Below are positions 24,804-32,447 of a stretch of DNA of 46,866 bases, piece by piece; positions within the stretch are counted from its first letter, which is position 1; every line of letters begins with the position of its first letter. The DNA is from Clostridia bacterium. Its GTDB lineage: Bacteria > Bacillota > Clostridia > Christensenellales > Aristaeellaceae. The stretch spans positions 1 to 46,866 of the forward strand of contig JAFXJP010000010.1 of assembly GCA_017532155.1 (NCBI GenBank), written 5' to 3'. The notes beneath the pieces are model-generated. The model was not told the origin of the DNA and ran no database searches. It worked only from the letters and a program-made list of their open reading frames with translations. The position numbers and the translations under genes were made by a program.

Positions 24804-24868
24804 TGGTTATATTATTTTCTCCTGAATTGGTTATTTTATATCATCAGATATATTGTATACTATAACCA
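24804..24868. promoter_or_regulatory. Putative MocR-type operator: two direct and one inverted TGGTTAT
   Basis: TGGTTAT at 24804-24810 and 24828-24834 and its inverse ATAACCA at 24862-24868. This matches the known PdxR/GabR layout of direct repeats plus an inverted copy. The rightward -10 TATACT (24856-24861) lacks a good -35, as expected for an activated promoter. Confidence 0.5.
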
Positions 24869-24894
24869 CGCAATCGGCAAGGAGGTATTTTTTG

Positions 24895-25443
24895 ATGAAG
24901 AAGACCAGGTTTAATGCGTACACGCTGTCTTTTATGGGCGTGATGATCGCCATTATTTATGTGGTGACGATGTTCCGTTTTCCGCTGCTGGGCTCCAAGG
25001 TGCATTTTGCCAACAGCATGTGTCTGCTTTCTGGCCTGCTTTTCGGGCCGCAGTTCGGCGCGCTGGCGGCGGGCCTGGGCTCGGCGATTTACGATGTGTT
25101 TAACGGCTACACCTTTATTGACGCGCTGATCACATTTGCCTGCAAGGGCGCGATGGCGTATGTGTGCGCGGTGATTGCCCAGCGCAACGAGAGCTTTGTG
25201 CGCGTTTGCGTGGCCTGCGTGGTGGGCGCGCTGACATATGTGGCGCTGTACATGCTCAAAACGTTTATTTTCCAGGCCTTTGTGTATGCTTTCCCCATGG
25301 ATACCGTCTGGGCGACGATGCTGAGCAAGTTCATCCCTTCCATCATCAACGCGGGCTTTGCGATGGTGGTAACGCCCGTGCTGATGCGCGCGATTTTCCC
25401 GATGCTCAAAGCGACGGGCATGCTGGAGAAGATGAAGGCGTAA
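24895..25443 (+). CDS. ECF transporter S component
   Basis: A 182-residue integral membrane protein with about six helices, the substrate-binding S unit of a group II ECF vitamin transporter. Features include the FMGVMIAIIYVVTMF first helix and the long conserved loop HFANSMCLLSGLLFGPQFGALAAGLGSAIYD. The ATG at 24895 follows AAGGAGG. No energising EcfAAT genes are nearby, so it must share a module encoded elsewhere. Divergence from a PdxR/MocR-like regulator suggests a vitamin B6-type or related substrate; that is inference from context only. Confidence 0.87.
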   Translation: MKKTRFNAYTLSFMGVMIAIIYVVTMFRFPLLGSKVHFANSMCLLSGLLFGPQFGALAAGLGSAIYDVFNGYTFIDALITFACKGAMAYVCAVIAQRNESFVRVCVACVVGALTYVALYMLKTFIFQAFVYAFPMDTVWATMLSKFIPSIINAGFAMVVTPVLMRAIFPMLKATGMLEKMKA

Positions 25444-25467
25444 GGAAGAACGGAGGGGGGAACGAAT

Positions 25468-25609
25468 CTCTTTTGCGTCAAAAGAGAAACAGAAAACCTG
25501 CGTTTGGCATTGAAAGTCGGCTTGTTGGGTGTTACGGCAGGCTGATCGAAAAAGGGGCTGGAAAACGGATTGCAAGCAAGCTTGCCCTCCGTTTTCCGGC
25601 CTCTTTTTC
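25468..25609 (+). repeat. Intergenic repeat family R, copy 1 (forward)
   Basis: Starts with the hairpin CTCTTTTG-CGT-CAAAAGAG, then ACAGAAAACC and, 65 bases later, GAAAAAGGGG, GGAT and AAGCAAGCTTGCCC, ending in a T-rich strand. The same order is seen at 43134-43271 and, inverted, at 25805-25950. It begins just after the ECF gene stop. No ORF is supported in it. Confidence 0.75.
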
Positions 25610-25804
25610 TTGCCCGCTTCGCGGGCACGATTGCGCGGAGCGCAATCGGCCTGCCGCATGGTTGGCTTGTGCGCCCGCGGGGGAGCGCCATTTTCCCTGC
25701 GGGGAAAATGAGCGGGAGTTATGTCAGCAGCATCAACGCGCCAACGCCCCCGTACCAAAGCGGCAGGCCGCGGAGCAAAGCTCCGCGGGTTTGCGAAGCA
25801 AACT
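25610..25804. repeat. Cluster of short perfect hairpins between R copies
   Basis: Contains successive small dyads: TGCCCGC/GCGGGCA, GATTGCGC/GCGCAATC, CATTTTCCC/GGGGAAAATG, CGCGGAG/CTCCGCG and TTTGC/GCAAA. No gene is visible; this looks like nested palindromic repeat units. Confidence 0.6.
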
Positions 25805-25950
25805 GAAAAAGGGAAAAACGATGAGCGGGGCGAGCTTGCTCGCATCCGTCTTCGTTTTCCCTTTTTCAACTAACTGCCGCGACAAAGGATCCACCCAAGA
25901 CCCGGCACAAACGCAGGTTCTTTGGTACTTTCTTGACTCAAGAAAGTACC
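25805..25950 (-). repeat. Intergenic repeat family R, copy 2 (inverted)
   Basis: On the minus strand it begins with the hairpin GGTACTTTCTTGAG/TCAAGAAAGTACC (25924-25950), then AACCTGCGTTTG as in copy 1, GGCAG, GAAAAAGGG, CGGAT and GCAAGCTCGCCC. It faces copy 1, making a large inverted pair behind the ECF gene and the acyl-CoA synthetase gene. Confidence 0.7.
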
Positions 25951-25966
25951 GTCTCCCCCTTCTCTG

Positions 25967-28264
25967 TTACAGCTTATTTCTCATAATTTTTCCCGACACC
26001 GTCTTGGGCAAGCCATCGGAGAATACAATAATTCTGGGATACTTATAGGGCGCGGTGCGGCGCTTGACGTAATCCTGAATTTCCTTTTTCAGTTCATCGC
26101 TGGGCTCTTTGCCCTTGAGCACGATCGTCGCCTTGACCACCTGCCCGCGGATGGGATCGGGCGCAGCGGTCACGCCGCACTCGAGGATGTAGGGCAATTC
26201 CATCAATACCGATTCGATCTCAAACGGCCCGATGCGGTAGCCCGAGGATTTGATCACATCGTCCACGCGGCCTACGTACCAGTAGTAGCCGTCCTCGTCG
26301 CGCCAGGCGGTGTCGCCCGTGTGATAGAGGCCGTCCTTCCAGGTTTCGGCCGTCTTCTCCTCGTCGCGGTAATAGTCCGTCGCCAGACCGCAGGGCAATC
26401 CGTCCTCAATGCGCGCAACGATTTCGCCCGTCTCGCCCGCCGCCACCGGCATGCCCTGCTCGTTGACGATATCAATATCATACAGCGGCACGGGCTTGCC
26501 CATGGAGCCCATCTTGGGCTCGGTGCCGATCAGGTTGCCGATCATGACGGTGGATTCCGACTGACCAAAGCCCTCCATGAGCTTGAGGCCTGTCGCCTCC
26601 TGGAACTTGAGGTATACCTCGGGATTGAGCGCCTCGCCCGCGATGGTAGCGTGCTCAATGGAGCTTAGATCGTACTTCGTAATATCCTCGCGGATGAGCA
26701 TGCGGTACATCGTCGGCGGCGCGCAGAAGGTGGTGATGTGGTACTTGCCAAACATCGGCAGAATGTCCGCCGCATCAAAGCGGTCAAAGTCATAGGCAAA
26801 GACCGCAGCCTCGTTCAGCCACTGGCCGTACAACTTGCCCCAGGCCGCCTTGGCCCAGCCGGTGTCGGAGATGGTCAGGTGCAAGCCCTCGGGATTGACG
26901 CACTGCCAGTATCTGGCCGTGATGAAATGCCCCAGCGGATACTTGAATGAGTGGCTGGCAATCTTGGGATTGCCGGTGGTGCCGGAGGTGAAATACATCA
27001 GCATGCGGTCGTCGCCGCAGGCGGAATCCTCCGTGCGGAAGTAGTGCGAGGAATAAATCTTGTACTCCTCGTCAAAGCTGCGCCAGCCCGCACGCGCGCT
27101 ATTGACCATCAGGCGGTTGATAACGCATGTGCACTTGTCGGCAGCCTTCGCGGCCTCCTCCGCCACGTCGCCGTCGGGGGTAATGATGATGGTGTTGATG
27201 CCCGCCTTGTTGAAGCGGTATTCAAAATCCTTTTCCTTGAGCTGGTTGGTAGCCGGAATGGCAATCGCGCCCAGCTTGCACAGGCCCATCATGCAGATCC
27301 AGAACTGATAATGGCGCTTCAAAACCAGCATCACGCGGTCGCCCTTTTTGATCCCCAGCGAAGAGAAATAATTGGCTGCGCGGTTGGATTCGCGGGAAAT
27401 ATCCTTGAAGGTGAAGCGGCGCTCCTCCTTGTCACGGGAGATATGCAAAAGAGCCAGTTTGTCGGGCTGCTTTTTCGCGATTTCGTCCACGATATCAAAG
27501 GCAAAGTTGAAGGTGTCTTCGTAATTGAAGGAGATGGCCTGCAGCGCGCCGCGGCTGTTTTCCACGGCGTTTATGTACTTTTCCCACACGCGCTCGGCGT
27601 TTTTCTGCACGGGCACAGGCACCACTTCGGGTACGGGCAGATCAATCTTTTCGTCCTTGGCGGGCGCAGATTCATCGGTGGGCTTGATGACGATGGCATA
27701 GAACCACGCATCCTCGCCGCCGACTGCCACCATGCCGTGGGGCGTGGAGCTGTCATAATAAATGCTGTCGCCGGCGGAGAGCACCTCGATATGCTCGCCA
27801 ATCTGAATTTTGAGCTTGCCCTGCAGCACGATGTCGCACTCCTGACCGGAGTGGCTGGTCAGCTCGATGTCGCCGTATTCCATCTCGCGGCTGTACTCGG
27901 CGCGCACGAACAGCGGGTCCGTTGCGCGGTTGCGGAACTGGGCGGCCAGGTTGTAATAGATCATGCCGTGCGCCTGCTCAATGCGCTGACCGGCGCCCGA
28001 GCGCGTGAGCGTATAGCGCGACAGACGCGGGCTGGTGCCCTCGATGATGTCCGTTACGTCAACGCTAAGCGCCGAGGCGCAGCGATACAGGAAGGCGAAG
28101 TTCAGGTCCACCTCGCCCGCCTCGCAAGCTATATATTCCGCCAGGGATACGCCGGTTTTCACCGCCATATCCTCTTCCGACCAGCCCTCAATCAGGCGCA
28201 GCTCACGAATACGGCTGGCCATTTCGTGCAATTTAAAGGTAAGGCCTGTCATTTTGCTGTCCAT
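25967..28264 (-). CDS. XRE-cupin-acyl-CoA synthetase fusion
   Basis: A 765-residue three-domain protein. Residues about 15-70 form an XRE helix-turn-helix (MAVKTGVSLAEYIACEAGEVD). Residues about 100-195 form a cupin (SGQECDIVLQGKLKIQIGEH, STPHGMV). From about 235 on it is an AMP-forming acyl-CoA synthetase with the P-loop FTSGTTGNPK, MEGFGQSES, YHTGDTAWRD and the late Lys in PKTVSGKIMRN. The N-terminal half has the layout of XRE-cupin repressors. ATG 28264 follows GGAGGG. It is controlled by a T-box leader, so it answers an uncharged tRNA, probably Val. I infer it activates a branched short-chain acid. Confidence 0.88.
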   Translation of the reverse strand: MDSKMTGLTFKLHEMASRIRELRLIEGWSEEDMAVKTGVSLAEYIACEAGEVDLNFAFLYRCASALSVDVTDIIEGTSPRLSRYTLTRSGAGQRIEQAHGMIYYNLAAQFRNRATDPLFVRAEYSREMEYGDIELTSHSGQECDIVLQGKLKIQIGEHIEVLSAGDSIYYDSSTPHGMVAVGGEDAWFYAIVIKPTDESAPAKDEKIDLPVPEVVPVPVQKNAERVWEKYINAVENSRGALQAISFNYEDTFNFAFDIVDEIAKKQPDKLALLHISRDKEERRFTFKDISRESNRAANYFSSLGIKKGDRVMLVLKRHYQFWICMMGLCKLGAIAIPATNQLKEKDFEYRFNKAGINTIIITPDGDVAEEAAKAADKCTCVINRLMVNSARAGWRSFDEEYKIYSSHYFRTEDSACGDDRMLMYFTSGTTGNPKIASHSFKYPLGHFITARYWQCVNPEGLHLTISDTGWAKAAWGKLYGQWLNEAAVFAYDFDRFDAADILPMFGKYHITTFCAPPTMYRMLIREDITKYDLSSIEHATIAGEALNPEVYLKFQEATGLKLMEGFGQSESTVMIGNLIGTEPKMGSMGKPVPLYDIDIVNEQGMPVAAGETGEIVARIEDGLPCGLATDYYRDEEKTAETWKDGLYHTGDTAWRDEDGYYWYVGRVDDVIKSSGYRIGPFEIESVLMELPYILECGVTAAPDPIRGQVVKATIVLKGKEPSDELKKEIQDYVKRRTAPYKYPRIIVFSDGLPKTVSGKIMRNKL

Positions 28265-28546
28265 TGCAACACCCTCCAGTACATAAGAAAACCGCCTCAA
28301 AGAAGCTTCTTTGAGACGGACAATCAATCCGCGGGACCACTCAAATTGCGCTTATCGCGCCCCTCAGGGCTCCATCAAGCCCTTGGCCTTTTACGCAGGC
28401 TCACGGGAGGCTCTACTCACTTGCGTTTTCTGCACTCCTGCTCGGAAGCGACGGCTTTGAAAAACGATCTGCACAGCCTTGCACCTGCCGGCTGCTCTCT
28501 GAAGCGATCTATTTTCGCCCTCTTCGTCATCGCATTGTTTGAAATT
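28265..28546 (-). promoter_or_regulatory. T-box leader upstream of the acyl-CoA synthetase fusion
   Basis: On the minus strand the Stem I block AGAGAGCAGCCGGCAGGTG (28500-28482) leads to a 3' side containing GTC then GCTTCCGAGCAGGA. The T-box core TGAGTGGTCCCGCGG follows, and then a terminator of 14-bp arms (28292-28305 with 28306-28319) plus TTTTCTT. Nine bases before GAGC, in the same register as the second T-box of this window, stands GUC, a Val codon. The specifier call is by alignment of the two leaders only. Confidence 0.85.
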
Positions 28547-28552
28547 ATATGT

Positions 28553-28581
28553 ATGATACAAAAATATTGGGATGCTGTCAA
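28553..28581 (-). promoter_or_regulatory. Promoter of the T-box leader
   Basis: On the minus strand TTGACA (28576-28581), 17-base spacer, TATCAT (28553-28558). Confidence 0.7.
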
Positions 28582-28632
28582 GAGGAAAGCAAACAAGATA
28601 CAAAATACCATCAAAGCTGCGTCAGACAGTTC

Positions 28633-28661
28633 TTGCCAGAATCGCTTCATTATAGTATAAT
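28633..28661 (+). promoter_or_regulatory. Promoter of darA
   Basis: TTGCCA (28633-28638), 17-base spacer, TATAAT (28656-28661). Confidence 0.7.
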
Positions 28662-28698
28662 TAAATCAACCAATATAGATTTAGGAGGAACTATATCT

Positions 28699-29025
28699 AT
28701 GAAAATGATCGTTGCTATTGTCCAGGACGAGGATTCCTCCCGCTTGATTTCTGCTCTGATGAACGACGGCTTTGGCGTGACCAAGCTGGCCACCACCGGC
28801 GGTTTCCTGCGCGCGGGCAACACCACGCTGCTGATCGGCGTGGATGACGACCGCTTTGAAGCGTGCATGCACATTATCGAAAAGCTGTGCAAGAGCCGCC
28901 GTCAGGTAACCACTGCGCCTCTTACCGGCGCTGCGGTAAACATGTACGCCCAGATGCCCATCGAAGTGACTGTGGGCGGCGCGACGGTGTTTGTACTCAA
29001 CGTCGAGCAGTTTGCAAAATTCTGA
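28699..29025 (+). CDS. darA: Cyclic-di-AMP receptor, PII-like
   Basis: A 108-residue PII-like protein of the DarA/PstA (YaaQ) family, which binds c-di-AMP. Typical segments are MIVAIVQDEDSSRLISAL, GFGVTKLATTGGFLRAGNTT and LLIGVDDDRFE. The ATG has AGGAGG eight bases upstream. As in Bacillus subtilis (yaaQ-yaaR-holB-yaaT) it precedes holB and ricT. yaaR is absent, and a palindromic element occupies that gap. Confidence 0.95.
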   Translation: MKMIVAIVQDEDSSRLISALMNDGFGVTKLATTGGFLRAGNTTLLIGVDDDRFEACMHIIEKLCKSRRQVTTAPLTGAAVNMYAQMPIEVTVGGATVFVLNVEQFAKF

Positions 29026-29032
29026 TTCGGAA

Positions 29033-29193
29033 TACGCCCTCTTTGGAGGGCTACACCTCATCAGGCTCGCTTTGCTCGCCAGCTTCCCCTCGAGGGGAAG
29101 CCTTTAGTACTGCGCAGAGGAAAGCCTTCCCCTTGAGGGGAAGGTGTCATAGCTTTGCTATGACGGATGAGGTGTAGCCGCCGCAGCGGCGTT
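29033..29193 (+). mobile_element. MITE-like palindromic element M, copy 1
   Basis: Left end TACGCCCTCTTTGGAGGGC then CTACACCTCATC; right end GATGAGGTGTAG then CCGCCGCAGCGGCG, forming terminal inverted repeats. Inside are TTCCCCTCGAGGGGAA and a second, related TTCCCCTTGAGGGGAA. It lies between darA and holB, ending about 30 bases before the holB start. Confidence 0.75.
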
Positions 29194-29223
29194 TCCCCTT
29201 TTTTCGAAAGGACTTATCCCCGC

Positions 29224-30207
29224 TTGATCACCCTTGATTCCTTCAGCGCTCTTGGCGAGCCTCAGCGCGCGCTTATTGATGATATTCGCGCGGGGCGTGC
29301 GCCGCATGCTGCGCTGATCACAGGCATTGCCGGCACGGGCAAGCGTACGCTTGCCCGTTTGCTGGCGTGCGCGCTTTTATGCACGGCGGAAGGCAAGCGT
29401 CCCTGCATGCAGTGCAAGGGCTGCCGCCGCGCACAGGCCATGACGCATCCCGATCTTTTGCTCCCCTCCACCAAAGAAAAGGACCGCTCGATCAAAGTGG
29501 AGGACCTGCGCGAGATCATCCGTGCGCTCAGTTATCATGCCAGCGAGGGCACGCGGCGCGTGGTGCTGATTGAAAATGCCCAGCGCATGACGCCGCAGTC
29601 GCAAAATGCGCTGCTCAAATCCCTGGAAGAGCCTGACGGCGAAACCACTTTTCTGCTCACTTCCTCCGGCGAGACGGGCCTGCTGCCGACTGTCCGCTCG
29701 CGCTGCCGCGTGGTGCGCGTGCAGCCCTGGAGCGATCAGCAGATCATCTCTGCCCTGCGGGAGCGCGGCATTGCGCAGGCGCGCGCACAGGAACTGAGCA
29801 AGCTTTGCGGCGGCAGCCTTGGCACCGCCCTTGATATGGACGGAGACGAAAACTATTTTGCCCTGCGGGAAGCTTGCGGGCGCACATTTTTCTCCCTGCG
29901 CTCTATGCAGGATGTGCCTGTTGCTTCTGCGCATTTGAAGGATAAAAAGGACAGTGCCGACGAAATACTCTCTATGGTGGAGCTGAAGGTGCGCGAGTAT
30001 CTGCTGCATGCCATGCGCGCAGCCGATGCGCCCGAGCCCATGGCAGAGAGCCGCTGCCACGAAATGTGGCTGCAGGCTTCGCCGCGCAGTCTGGAGCATA
30101 TCATGAGCGCGCTCATCGATGCGCGCAAATATCGTGCAAGCAATGTATCCTGGCAAGCAATTGCCGAGAAACTACTCTATATCATATCGGAGGATATCAA
30201 TTCATGA
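29224..30207 (+). CDS. holB: DNA polymerase III delta' subunit
   Basis: Clamp-loader subunit, 327 residues from a TTG start. The AAA+ fold shows GIAGTGKRTLARLLACALLC, the zinc cysteines C-X8-C-X2-C-X2-C region (CTAEGKRPCMQCKGC), the sensor-like VVLIENAQRMTPQSQNALLKSLEEP and LLPTVRSRC. TTG 29224 lies about 11 bases after AAAGGA and gives the family-like start ITLDSFSALGEPQRAL; no ATG is available upstream except inside the palindromic element. It is followed by ricT with a four-base overlap. Confidence 0.92.
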   Translation: MITLDSFSALGEPQRALIDDIRAGRAPHAALITGIAGTGKRTLARLLACALLCTAEGKRPCMQCKGCRRAQAMTHPDLLLPSTKEKDRSIKVEDLREIIRALSYHASEGTRRVVLIENAQRMTPQSQNALLKSLEEPDGETTFLLTSSGETGLLPTVRSRCRVVRVQPWSDQQIISALRERGIAQARAQELSKLCGGSLGTALDMDGDENYFALREACGRTFFSLRSMQDVPVASAHLKDKKDSADEILSMVELKVREYLLHAMRAADAPEPMAESRCHEMWLQASPRSLEHIMSALIDARKYRASNVSWQAIAEKLLYIISEDINS

Positions 30208-31136
30208 CGACCATTGTAGGCGTGCGTTTCCGCAACGCAGGCAAGCTGTATTATTTTGATCCCGGCAAGCTGTGGCCCACGGCGGGCGACGCGGTGATTG
30301 TCGAGACCGCCCGCGGCATTGAATATGCCGAGGTGGTGACGGGCGTGCGCGAGGTGGAGGATAACGAAATCGTCTCCCCGCTCAAGCCTGTCATCCGCAT
30401 CGCCACCGCCGAGGACGCGCAGCGTCATCGCGATAATGTGCGCAAGGAAAAAGAGGCGTACGGCATCTGCCAGCAGAAGATTTTTGACCATAACCTCGAA
30501 ATGAAGCTGGTGAGCGTTGAATACACCTTTGACGGCAGCAAGATCCTGTTCTATTTCACGGCCAACGGCCGCGTGGACTTTAGAGCCCTGGTCAAGGATC
30601 TGGCTTCCGTATTCAAGACCCGCATTGAGCTCAAGCAGATCGGCGTCCGCGACGAAGCCAAGATGATGGGCGGTCTGGGCCTGTGCGGCCGTCCCGTGTG
30701 CTGCGCGCAGTTCATGGGCGATTTCCAGCCCGTGTCCATCAAGATGGCCAAGGAGCAGAATCTCTCCCTCAATCCCACCAAGATTTCGGGCGTGTGCGGC
30801 CGCCTCATGTGCTGCCTCAAGTACGAGCAGGATCACTACGAAGCCACCCGCAAGCGCATGCCGCGCGTGGGCCGCGAGGTGATCACCCCCGACGGCAACG
30901 GCACCGTGCAGGAGATCAACGTGCTGAAGGAAACCGTGCGCGTGCGCGTGCCCAAGGGCGACAGCAGCGAAACCAAGGACTATCCGCTGGAAGAGATCAA
31001 GCGCATCGGCAAGGACCGCAGCAATGCCAGCATTCCTGCGGAGATCGAAGAAGTGCCTGATCACGACGAGGAATTCATCGAAACCAATACCGACGAAACG
31101 CATATCCAGGACGAAAGCGTATCGCTGGACGATTAA
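30204..31136 (+). CDS. ricT: PSP1-domain protein RicT (YaaT)
   Basis: A 310-residue member of the PSP1 family, in Bacillus subtilis part of the Ric complex that affects RNase Y-dependent mRNA maturation, sporulation and biofilm formation. The central block GLGLCGRPVCCAQF ... GRLMCCLKYEQDHYE carries the conserved cysteines, and the N-terminus TTIVGVRFRNAGKLYYFDP is typical. An acidic tail follows. ATG 30204 after CGGAGG overlaps the holB stop. Confidence 0.93.
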   Translation: MTTIVGVRFRNAGKLYYFDPGKLWPTAGDAVIVETARGIEYAEVVTGVREVEDNEIVSPLKPVIRIATAEDAQRHRDNVRKEKEAYGICQQKIFDHNLEMKLVSVEYTFDGSKILFYFTANGRVDFRALVKDLASVFKTRIELKQIGVRDEAKMMGGLGLCGRPVCCAQFMGDFQPVSIKMAKEQNLSLNPTKISGVCGRLMCCLKYEQDHYEATRKRMPRVGREVITPDGNGTVQEINVLKETVRVRVPKGDSSETKDYPLEEIKRIGKDRSNASIPAEIEEVPDHDEEFIETNTDETHIQDESVSLDD

Positions 31137-31139
31137 GGA

Positions 31140-31305
31140 TAACGCCCTCTGCGGAGGGCTACACCTCATCCGTCAGCTTACGCTGACACCTTCCCCTCGA
31201 GGGGAAGGCGTTTGCTTGAAAGATCCCCGAAAAAGGCTTCCCCTTGAGGGGAAGCTGTCGCCTGAAAGGCGACGGATGAGGTGTAGCGCGCCGCAGCGCG
31301 CGTTA
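31140..31305 (+). mobile_element. MITE-like palindromic element M, copy 2
   Basis: The fullest copy: left end TAACGCCCTCTGCGGAGGGC then CTACACCTCATCCGTC; right end GACGGATGAGGTGTAG then CGCGCCGCAGCGCGCGTTA. Terminal inverted repeats are about 35 bp, bounded by TA on both sides. Two internal TTCCCCT..AGGGGAA palindromes as in copy 1. It lies between ricT and the GH88 gene. Confidence 0.8.
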
Positions 31306-31329
31306 GCCTTTTCGACAAAGGAGGCCGTT

Positions 31330-32436
31330 ATGTCTCATGAAGCGCAGCGTCTCTGGGCGCAGCAAATGCTGGAAAAGCTCCGCGTAAAAATGCCCCACGG
31401 CGTCAAAAAAGCGCAGGAAATTGCGGGCATTCCCTACACCGTGCAGGATGGCAACTGGCTGGCCAAGCCCAGCATCTGCTGGTGGACAAACGGCTTCTGG
31501 CCCGCCTCCATGGTGCAGATGTATGACATGACGGGCGATGAACTGTATCTGAACGAAGCCCGCCGCGCGGAGGAGCTGCTTGACGGCGCTTTCCGCGATT
31601 ACTACGGTTTGCATCACGACGTGGGCTTCATGTGGCGCATTGCCTCGGGCTTTGACTGGCAGCTGACGGGCGATGAGGATAACCTCAAGCGCACGCTGCT
31701 GGCCGCCTCCCTGCTGGCCTCGCGCTATAATCCCAATGGCTTTATCCGCGCCTGGAACGGCGAGGAAAAAACGGGCTGGGCAATCATCGACTGCATGATG
31801 AACCTCTCCGTGCTGTATTTTGCCAGCGAGCATACGCACGATCCGCGCTTTTCGCTGATTGCGCAGCATCACGCCGATACCGTGCAGCGCGTGTTCATCC
31901 GAAAGGACGGCACCAGCGAGCATATCGTCTGCTTTGATCCCATGACAGGCGAAGTGCTTGAAAAGCGCGGCGGCCAGGGCTGGAAGGACGGCTCTGTCTG
32001 GAGCCGCGGCCAGGCCTGGGCCATTTACGGCTTTATGATCAGCCACCGCCATACCGGGCGTGCGGATTATCTCAAGACCGCGCAGCGCGTGGCAGACGCC
32101 TTTATCGATCTGGTGAAGGACGACTGGCTGCCTGCCTGCGATCTGGTTGCGCCCAAGGAGCCTGAAATCCGCGACGACTGCGCGGCGGGCATCGCTGCCT
32201 GCGGCATGCTGGAGCTTTACGATGCGCTGGGCGATGAAAAGTACCGCGAGGCCGCCTTCAATCTGCTCACCGCCATGGAAAAGCAACATGCCGACTGGTC
32301 GCTGGATACGCCGGCCATCTTCACGCACTGCACCGAGGCCTATTCGAAGGGCCATCATATGTATATGAATTACGGCGATTATTATTTCATCGAGGCCGTC
32401 AACCGCCTGCTGGGCGATTACAAACTGTACTGGTAA
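31330..32436 (+). CDS. Glycoside hydrolase family 88, unsaturated glucuronyl hydrolase
   Basis: A 368-residue (alpha/alpha)6-barrel hydrolase that removes 4,5-unsaturated uronic acid from oligosaccharides made by polysaccharide lyases. Visible features are WWTNGFWPASMVQMYDMTGD, the catalytic-type Asp in HHDVGFMW, a second Asp in AIIDCMMN, WSRGQAW and the C-terminal YSKGHHMYMNYGDYYFIEA. No signal peptide, so it is cytoplasmic. ATG 31330 follows AAAGGAGG. No lyase or sugar transporter lies beside it; the next gene follows 11 bases later. Confidence 0.9.
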   Translation: MSHEAQRLWAQQMLEKLRVKMPHGVKKAQEIAGIPYTVQDGNWLAKPSICWWTNGFWPASMVQMYDMTGDELYLNEARRAEELLDGAFRDYYGLHHDVGFMWRIASGFDWQLTGDEDNLKRTLLAASLLASRYNPNGFIRAWNGEEKTGWAIIDCMMNLSVLYFASEHTHDPRFSLIAQHHADTVQRVFIRKDGTSEHIVCFDPMTGEVLEKRGGQGWKDGSVWSRGQAWAIYGFMISHRHTGRADYLKTAQRVADAFIDLVKDDWLPACDLVAPKEPEIRDDCAAGIAACGMLELYDALGDEKYREAAFNLLTAMEKQHADWSLDTPAIFTHCTEAYSKGHHMYMNYGDYYFIEAVNRLLGDYKLYW

Positions 32437-32447
32437 GAGGGCATGAT

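Noticed and set aside
25610-25804. CRISPR-like array of short palindromes
   Set aside because: The palindromes differ in sequence and spacing and there are no equal repeats with spacers or cas genes.
26951-28660. A 569-codon plus-strand open frame
   Set aside because: Antisense of the XRE-cupin-synthetase gene and its T-box leader.
28549-28698. Upstream extension of DarA by 50 residues
   Set aside because: The stretch contains the divergent promoters and does not match the family start; ATG 28699 has AGGAGG.
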